Source of the DNA: Priapulus caudatus
Taxonomy: Eukaryota; Priapulida; Priapulimorpha; Priapulimorphida; Priapulidae
NCBI RefSeq assembly: GCF_000485595.1
Contig: NW_014578312.1
Location: forward strand, 20,149-84,148
DNA: 64,000 nt
Reading direction: 5' to 3'
The notes under the pieces were generated by a model, which worked only from the letters and a program-made list of their open reading frames with translations, had not been told where the DNA came from and made no database searches. The translations under genes and the position numbers were made by a program. Positions 58,801-64,000 of the stretch are shown here, piece by piece (position 1 is the first letter of the stretch; each line of letters starts with the position of its first letter).

Positions 58801-60543
58801 GCACCCATAACGAAACACAACTTGGCCAGGTGCCAGGGCGCAGCCGTGGCGAGAGAGAGCCCGCGTTAGTGTAGAGCGGTGGCGAGGGAGTAATGGAAGC
58901 AGCCACATGGCACTTGAAGCGCATCAACGCCGATGATGATACGCTTCAAGTGCCTGTGTCGTGTGTAGCGCGCGCCACCTCTCTTACCCGGCACATTTAT
59001 GATATCCATTCACTCATGAGCGTGAGCGCGAGCAGCATATTTGTGTTGGACTTCAGCGCTATCAAATATTAACGAAGGTAAGTCGTATTTTGTCTAATAT
59101 AGCTTATTATTGTTTAGTCTAATGATAATTTACCTGTTTGTTTATAAATAGATATCTTAATTCTGCTAAACGAAAGATAGCAAACCCGCTAACCAGCGTT
59201 TTGCGGTTACCAACAGCAAAAAAGCTACAAACAGCAAAAAAGCGGTCTACCAGTGGAACATCGTCATGTGATTTGCATCTTACGGAGGAGGGGTGATAAA
59301 TGAATGAATAAATCATCTTACGGGAGAGGGTGATGACTGATTGAGGCTATATAAGAGCTATGGGGTGTGATTTGCATCTTACGAGGGAGGGGTGATGAAT
59401 GAATAAAGCTCCAAGAGCTACTGTGTATCATTTGCATGTTACGGAGGAGGAGTGATGAATAAGTAAAGCTCTAAGAGCTACTTATTAATTCCCACCTTAC
59501 ATGAGAGGGGTGGTGAATGAAGGATTGTGTATTTTGTGTTTCTGTGCTTGTATGTACGCTTGTGCGTATGTTCGCACGTCTATGCGTGTGTATGTGTAAT
59601 TCACCCATGACTGCATGCGTGGGTGCATTTAAGTGGCAGGACGTGGAGAGTGGCTGTATACGAGTATCAGCCTGTGCACTTAGTGTGGTTGTTTCAATCT
59701 GACAGCATATATGGTCTTATCGTATAATATCGAGTGAAGTGAATTGGCATTCCTGCGAAATATGTAATCAACGGATATATATATATATATATTAATCCTG
59801 CTGTCAGTGGAAGTAGCCAAGGATTATGATAATGCATGACTGATGGGCCAAGCTTAGTTTAGCACCTCGGATTAGTTTAGCACATATGTGAAAACACATT
59901 TGCGGGGTCTCAAACTATCCTTGATCCCTGGATAACTCTAATACTAGGTAGCCCTTGTTAATTGCCACAGGCGTGTGCGCGTGTGCGTACGTGCGAGTGC
60001 ATGCGTGCGTGCGTATGTGTGTGTTGCAAATTGCAATACTGTGCCGGTGGGGGCAGACTTAGACTTGACAATACCAATATGCTGCCAGTGCTTAGAGCTG
60101 CTTTCACCTCAACCCAACCAGGCTGTGTGACTGACGTCAATATACATAGGTCAATAGGTATTCTAACCCTAGCAATAGGCCTACTGTTTCTTGGAGCTAC
60201 TTTCACCTAGGCTACCGCACTTACTATTAATAGTATAGAAGTAGAAGTAGAATTAGAATAGTATTATCAATATCAGGGCCAGGGGATAATTTGTCATTAT
60301 TAACCACTGCTATTATATACTACCTAATTACCAACTATAACATGACTGCTTGACTTCGAAGACTATACCTTTATAAAAGATTTTATAGTCTCTGTATTTG
60401 AAAAAATGGCCCGAATCGCGCCAGTCTCTCAGTTCCCTCGACATGAGTGGAGCGGGCCATGCAAGGAATATGGCCAAGGCAGTTGCAAGGATGGCTGTCC
60501 ATGTAATCACACAGCCCATCGGAACACACAACATGGCTCGCAT
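50999..60543 (-). CDS. MEST: MEST/PEG1-type alpha/beta hydrolase
   Basis: Exons (leftwards): 60369-60543, 57394-57485, 57030-57110, [one exon missing], 55543-55616, then 55260-55300 or 55163-55203, 54555-54622, 52239-52340, 51727-51803, 51428-51488 and 50999-51131. All junction phases agree. The protein starts MRAMLCVPMGCVITWTAILA (a membrane-anchor-like segment, as in vertebrate MEST), then SGHFFKYRDYKIFYK, LICLHGFPTFSMDWLK (oxyanion HGFPT), NRVIALDFLGFGFSDKP, LIKSLCLTNG, LIYGPADIINPPPF-like (printed LMIYGPADIINPPPF) and SHVAHYPQWEDPHAF with the catalytic His. Length is about 345 residues if the missing exon encodes about 44, against 335 in human. The nucleophile exon probably lies in the N gap at 56294-56500. 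In mammals MEST is an imprinted ER protein of unsettled substrate. Confidence 0.92.
52400..54440. other. Large MEST intron
   Basis: This is the intron between exons 54555-54622 and 52239-52340. It holds AT palindromes near 53270-53320 (TATATACA repeats) and the minisatellite from about 54090. No other exon was recognised on either strand. Confidence 0.7.
54090..54440. repeat. Minisatellite M, about 60-62 bp unit, copy in MEST intron
   Basis: Five to six units pair ATCTTACGGAGGAGGGGTGA with TGAATRAAGCTCTAAGAGCTA and TGTGTGATTTGC. The same array, same orientation, is at 59265-59530. Confidence 0.85.
54457..54532. repeat. Palindromic hairpin, family H copy 3
   Basis: AAGGGTTAATAATGACAATT is mirrored by AATTTGTCCTTATTAACCCC-type sequence (imperfect). 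It lies between minisatellite M and the MEST exon at 54555, whose donor is only about 20 bp away. Confidence 0.7.
55163..55300 (-). CDS. MEST: Pair of alternative 41-nt MEST exons
   Basis: Two exons of exactly 41 nt lie 56 nt apart. Exon a, 55260-55300, encodes GVFPETHHPKLIQK with a GTAGGC donor. Exon b, 55163-55203, encodes GIFPETNFPKFTQK with a GTGAGT donor. Both start with 2 nt completing the Gly codon of the upstream exon (55543-55616) and end in phase 0, matching exon 54555-54622. Both match the GIFPETHRPLLLQK segment of vertebrate MEST, exon a more closely. Including both would add 82 nt and break the frame, and 56 nt is short for an intron, so use must be either/or. Both look intact. 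Confidence 0.85.
55795..55842. repeat. (CA)n microsatellite
   Basis: An ACGC/CA dinucleotide tract in a MEST intron. Confidence 0.95.
55940..56293. repeat. Tandem repeat, about 37-39 bp unit, nine or more copies, running into an N gap
   Basis: The unit is GAGGACTCACCTGGACACTC with ACTACCTGTCACTAAC and variants, with a higher-order period of about 120 bp. It ends at the gap at 56294 and probably caused the gap. Confidence 0.9.
56294..56500. other. Assembly gap (N run) followed by (GAT)n
   Basis: The run of N lies between the tandem repeat and a GATGATGAC trinucleotide tract (56501-56551). By position it should contain the MEST exon for the HDYGD-type nucleophile elbow. Confidence 0.95.
57576..57640. 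repeat. Hairpin with GTACTATAGCC...TTGCCACAGGC arms
   Basis: The left arm 57576-57602 and right arm 57615-57640 are inverted with one small mismatch patch. It lies 90 bp upstream of MEST exon 2, in intron 1. Confidence 0.7.
58000..58205. repeat. (GTGC)n and 31-bp tandem repeat
   Basis: TGCGTGCGTGCATGCATGTG followed by CACGTAGACG is repeated three to four times after a simple GTGC tract. His/Thr/Arg-rich frames up to 148 codons over it are artefacts. Confidence 0.95.
58909..58954. repeat. Hairpin with GGCACTTGAAGCG arms
   Basis: Perfect 13-bp arms (58909-58921 and 58942-58954) flank a 20-nt loop. The arm word equals the terminal word of the foldback element at 14150-15184. Confidence 0.7.
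59265..59530. repeat. Minisatellite M, second array in MEST intron 1
   Basis: About four to five units identical in type and orientation to 54090-54440, including a matching truncated unit (GAATGAATAAATCATCTTAC) in both arrays. Confidence 0.85.
60280..60309. repeat. Palindromic hairpin, family H copy 4 (degenerate)
   Basis: CAGGGGATAATTTGTCATTA then TTAACCACTG is a decayed version of the hairpin at 9375-9407, in MEST intron 1 and about 60 bp from exon 1. Confidence 0.5.
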
Positions 60544-60606
60544 GATCTTGAACGTGGGCTCTTACGATCTTACACAATACTGCACCTGTCAACGAAACAG
60601 TGAGTC

Positions 60607-60668
60607 AGAAGTAGCTCTAGTAACTATAGACCACGTACAGTTGCCGCTGGCCAGTTACTAGAGCTAAG
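60607..60668. repeat. Hairpin just upstream of the MEST start
   Basis: AGCTCTAGTAACT at about 60614 is inverted as AGTTACTAGAGCT at about 60653, with GTCAGAAGTAG repeated directly on both sides. It lies some 70-125 bp upstream of the MEST ATG, on the promoter or 5' UTR side. Confidence 0.6.
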
Positions 60669-61151
60669 TCAGAAGTAGATATTAGTGTACACTTCACCAT
60701 ACAAACCACGTATTTACAAACACATTGTAGCGGTGTACCGTAGAGTCCACAGGCACTTGGGCCGTATCAATAATAAAATGAAGGTTAATAAGCCTACAAC
60801 TTGTCAGTACTAGACCTGGCAGTATTCATAGTTTGATTTGACCTAATAACTTCACTTCAATACCGTCCAATACACCGCTGCAACACACATTCCTATACAG
60901 TAAAAACCCACGTATAAGAACCTAGATTTTCCCAAGTTAGCCTCAATAGGTTCTTATATAAATGGTTCTTACTGGAAAATTAGGCTCAAAAGGTTAATTC
61001 TTAAATAGGTTCTTGTTTCTACTTTTAATATGTATAACTTGATTCAAATTGTGTTAAAATTTTCTTCCACAGACTGCAATTTTTGCTAATTAATACCCAT
61101 GATGGGCTACAGTATAAGTTTTTCAGTGCTTACCATACTGTATGATACAGT

Positions 61152-61409
61152 ATGTATCCAAGGAAACAAAACAACATGCAAAAAGATATGTGCCAAAAAG
61201 CTATAGATACAGCCAAGAGCAAAATGTATACAAGTCTACCAAATTTAATAAATCGCTACAATGCTGGCCAAGGGAAGGGTCTTGAGATCCCTGTTGACTA
61301 TAGGTTGGTTGGAGATAGGGGTTACTTGAAGAGGTTCACAAGGAAACTTCAAACCAAAGAATTTGCTGAAGAACTCAGTATTACTATTAGTGACATTAGA
61401 AAGTGCTAA
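61152..61409 (+). CDS. Unassigned 85-codon ORF
   Basis: The frame runs MYPRKQNNMQKDMCQKAIDT ... LEIPVDYRLVGDRGYLKRFT, then RKLQTKEFAEELSITISDIR and a stop. Its composition (balanced, not low-complexity) looks protein-like, and an acceptor-like TGATACAG precedes it, so it could be a 3' terminal exon. I recognise no family, and there is no second exon to support it. It may be a relic of a mobile-element protein. Confidence 0.3.
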   Translation: MYPRKQNNMQKDMCQKAIDTAKSKMYTSLPNLINRYNAGQGKGLEIPVDYRLVGDRGYLKRFTRKLQTKEFAEELSITISDIRKC

Positions 61410-61610
61410 CCCACATTCAACACAGCTCTGTGATTGTTTTTATTCAACAAAACAATATATCTGCTAGTCTATTGGACTCTGAATGGACATACAGTACTGT
61501 AATGTGAAAACAATACATCTGCTTATTTCTCATGTGCTGACAAGAACTATGCTTCACTGAAGAGACGCTTGTATCCTTGTTTGATAATATTTTACATTTG
61601 CAGATATAAT

Positions 61611-61850
61611 AGGGTCTATGTCCCCCAGGGTACTGCCGGAACGTACCCTGGTAACTATCTGGCTGATATGGTTAGGGTTAGGGTTAGGGTTAGAGTTAGT
61701 GTTAGGGTTAGGGTTAGGATCGAGTAGGCGTAGGCGACTCCCTAGACTCGTTAGTGGAGTAGGTGAGGTACGGTCCGGCATATTAGATAGTAGTATTTAG
61801 TACCAGGGTACGTTCCGGTATACCGAACCGTACCCAGGGTACGTTTGGGT
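61611..61850. mobile_element. TIR element family A, copy 3
   Basis: It starts AGGGTCTATGTCCCCCAGGG, with a core of six to seven TTAGGG-type units and ACTCCCTAGACTCGTTAG. The right end decays after ACCCAGGGTACGTTTGGG. The core is inverted relative to the 29262 copy, as expected for an element with near-symmetric ends. Confidence 0.75.
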
Positions 61851-61859
61851 ACAAAGATA

Positions 61860-63343
61860 GAGAACATGGGGTAGGTACTGGGCGTAGGTAGGGAAAATTG
61901 TGTATCTCGTTGATTGAAAATAAGCAATGGCAGGTATTCAGATACAGTTTTAGTGATATTTTAGACAAACAATAACCTAGGCAAGCTCCTATTTAATAAT
62001 ATATGCACCCAAACTAAGTGAAGGATAAATAGTACGCCTCTACTACCCACTACCGTTGTACTACTTTATTTACTGTATGCTTTATTCTCCGCGGTAGTTA
62101 CCCTGTGAACGTGGATGAACTAGGAGTACGAGAGTGAAGCAGATGACTTTATGTTGTGATTATAGCGTGTGATGATTAATTCGATTAACGCGGGATCTTG
62201 AATCTCCAATTACGTAATTTTGATTAACAGCGCTAATGAAACAAAACCCCACGGTAATGTATTCATGCATGGTTCGTGTTGCTGACAAAAGTTTCTCACA
62301 CAAAAAACGTGTTATTTCCCATTTCCCAGTTAATTTATGTTGCGATTTCGACTCTCCCGCTTCTCCGGTGGGCTTCCATTCCCGAATTGAGACGACTGGT
62401 ATTTTCCGGTTCCGAGATAATTGAAAAGGCGCAATCTCGCTTGTTGATAATAAGAGTTCTCCAGTCTGGCAGAACGCCCACCTAACGCTGTGTGATGACT
62501 GGTGTAGCTTCATGCAACTGATTATAACCTACATACCTGCATATATATACTTCGTCGTTAGTGAGAATTAACCGTAGGGCGATCATATGTCTGTCTACCT
62601 GTTCGCATGCAAATGATGTCGCCGGCGAAACACTAGACACGTTTCCACAGAATGAACAGCAGAGCTAGAAAAAGAGGGGAAGGGAAAGGTAGGGAGGGTA
62701 AGTGGGAGAGAGGGAGGGGGAGGGAGGGAGAGAGAGGGGTAGGGTGAGGTAGTAGGAGGGTGAAAGGGAGAGAGGGAGAGCTAAAGCGACAGACAGAAAC
62801 AGGCGAGTGAACGAGGTCGTAATTTTAGAGAGCTAGAGGAAGAGGTGGGGGAGTGATTGAGGAAAGGAGAGGGAGAGGGAGAGAGAGATAGACAGAGAGA
62901 AGCAGGAGAGTGAACGAGGACATAAAAGAGAGCTAGAGCAAGAGGTGGATTGATTAAGGGAGGGAGAGATTGAGAGATACATTGTGGGTAGGCGCGTTTG
63001 TTGTAACGAGATACCTTTGCCCAAAACTTAGCTACAGAATATCGCCACCTTAAATGGCTTCGTCGTGAATAGCAGACGTCTGCATCAGGCTTCTGAGCGA
63101 GGTTAGTGCTCATTGATTATGTAGGAATGTGTGTGGCTTCATGCCACTGATGGAGGCTGCGGCGTAAATATTACTTATAAAGATGCAGAGAAGTCCAGGG
63201 TGGGGGGGGAGGGGTACAGTCAGATAGGGTGCAGAACCGCAGATGCAATATTTATACATATCTACATCTATCTAGCGATCTCCACTTCACCTTCATCAAT
63301 GCCATGACTGACTCTTATTATCATTACTTTCTTCCCCCACCAC

Positions 63344-63392
<49 letters not shown>

Positions 63393-63500
63393 CCTTTTCT
63401 GTCTCTATCGCAGGGATTTTTGTGAAAGGATTGCGTGTCAACGCCGCATGACAAGACTTCTGAAATGCCGAGAGAAATGTCGCCCCCACAGTAGCTTCAC
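61860..63500. other. Intergenic DNA with purine-rich and (CT)n tracts
   Basis: A GA/GGGA-rich tract lies at about 62665-62985 (units such as GGGAGAGAGGGAGGGGGAGG, G-quadruplex-prone) and a (CT)n tract at about 63349-63390. No exon was recognised. The open frames at 62160-62513 and 62236-62424 overlap on opposite strands and lack support. Confidence 0.6.
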
Positions 63501-63519
63501 GCACGCACGCACTCACAAC

Positions 63520-63722
63520 AATAACCCTAACCCTCACATGAACGCTAACACTAATCCTAACACTAACCCAAACCCTAACCCTAACACTAACACTAACACT
63601 AACACTAACACTAACACTAACACTAACACTAACACTAGCACTAACACTAACACTAACACTAACACTAACACTAACACTAACACTAACACTAACACTAACA
63701 CTAACCCTAACCCTACCCCTAA
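63520..63722. repeat. Telomere-variant array (CTAACA)n flanked by CCCTAA
   Basis: About twenty-five units of ACTAAC/CACTAA lie with CCCTAA units at both edges. It is interstitial. Asn/Thr-repeat frames are artefacts. Confidence 0.9.
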
Positions 63723-63799
63723 CAGGCCATACTAAACTATACTACACGATATACTATACTAACTAGGCCTACTCGGCCACCAGACTTTAGAACACGCGC

Positions 63800-63848
63800 A
63801 CATGCACACGCACGCACGCGCGCACACACACATACACACACACACACC
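63800..63848. repeat. (CA)n/(CACG)n microsatellite
   Basis: A simple CA/CACG tract near the right edge of the window. Confidence 0.95.
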
Positions 63849-64000
63849 GGCGCGCGACAGTGAGGCGCGCTTTGGCGGCGGCGGCGACAGCCTGCACTTA
63901 TAGAAAAGCTATGCACTGTGACTGGGAGCCCGTTACGGTTTATGTACGTGGACCGCGAAGTTGAACGCACAGACGACGGCGCGCGTGCGGTGACAAAGGG

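Noticed and set aside
63520-63722. Possible chromosome end (telomere)
   Set aside because: The array is dominated by the CTAACA variant, is short, and is followed by normal sequence and microsatellites. It is interstitial.
63229-63735. 168-codon frame with Asn-Thr repeats
   Set aside because: It results from (CT)n joined to (CTAACA)n arrays. Only the short middle part is complex.
1-64000. tRNA, rRNA or other structured RNA genes
   Set aside because: I looked for A/B box pairs with clover-leaf stems and conserved rRNA words and saw none convincing. Without a covariance search I cannot exclude small ones.

Overview
The window is nuclear DNA from a metazoan animal, most likely a marine invertebrate. 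Coding sequence is confined to short exons with GT/GC...AG borders. Exons are separated by long AT-rich introns packed with TIR/foldback elements, minisatellites and microsatellites. Metazoan genes are recognisable: a USP19-type deubiquitinase (two CS domains, USP core, MYND finger), a Met/RON-like receptor tyrosine kinase and a MEST/PEG1-type alpha/beta hydrolase. The frequent word TAGGCCTA would suit a deuterostome such as an echinoderm, but this is only a weak hint. No bacterial, viral or CRISPR locus was seen.

Layout. 1-13 kb (- strand): well-bordered exons of one or more genes I do not recognise (3900-4440, 4906-5094, 7947-10761, 11322-11489). 13-16 kb: nested TIR elements. 16193-16406 (-): one SGNH/GDSL-hydrolase-like exon. 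17.6-20.1 kb (-): first copy of the 5' catalytic block of USP19. 20.2-21.5 kb: TIR elements carrying telomere-like arrays. 22.3-28.6 kb: a large inverted repeat (arms about 2.5 kb) whose 1.3 kb centre carries two more USP19 exons. 28973-31423 (+): USP19 N-terminus (both CS domains, the second cut off). 32.5-36.1 kb (-): second, error-rich copy of the USP19 catalytic block. 37376-45654 (+): rest of USP19 (UBL-like end, MYND, C-terminal USP half). 39377-48514 (+): kinase exons that bracket the last USP19 exons. 50999-60543 (-): MEST. 60.6-64 kb: repeats and one unassigned ORF.

The assembly is not colinear with the genes. Inverting about 31.9-36.25 kb, which begins at an N gap, restores USP19 order with matching splice phases. 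The kinase lacks the exons from the alphaC helix to the catalytic loop, and MEST lacks its nucleophile exon, which probably lies in the N gap at 56294-56500. Several exons carry frame-breaking indels that are absent from their duplicate copy, as expected of noisy-read gap filling.

Most interesting results. The MEST gene has two adjacent 41-nt alternative exons that can only be used mutually exclusively. It also has two introns whose phases demand GC donors. The kinase tail carries repeated YINI (GRB2-type) motifs after a premature stop. A palindromic hairpin family recurs four times. Telomere-like arrays sit inside two unrelated TIR element families.
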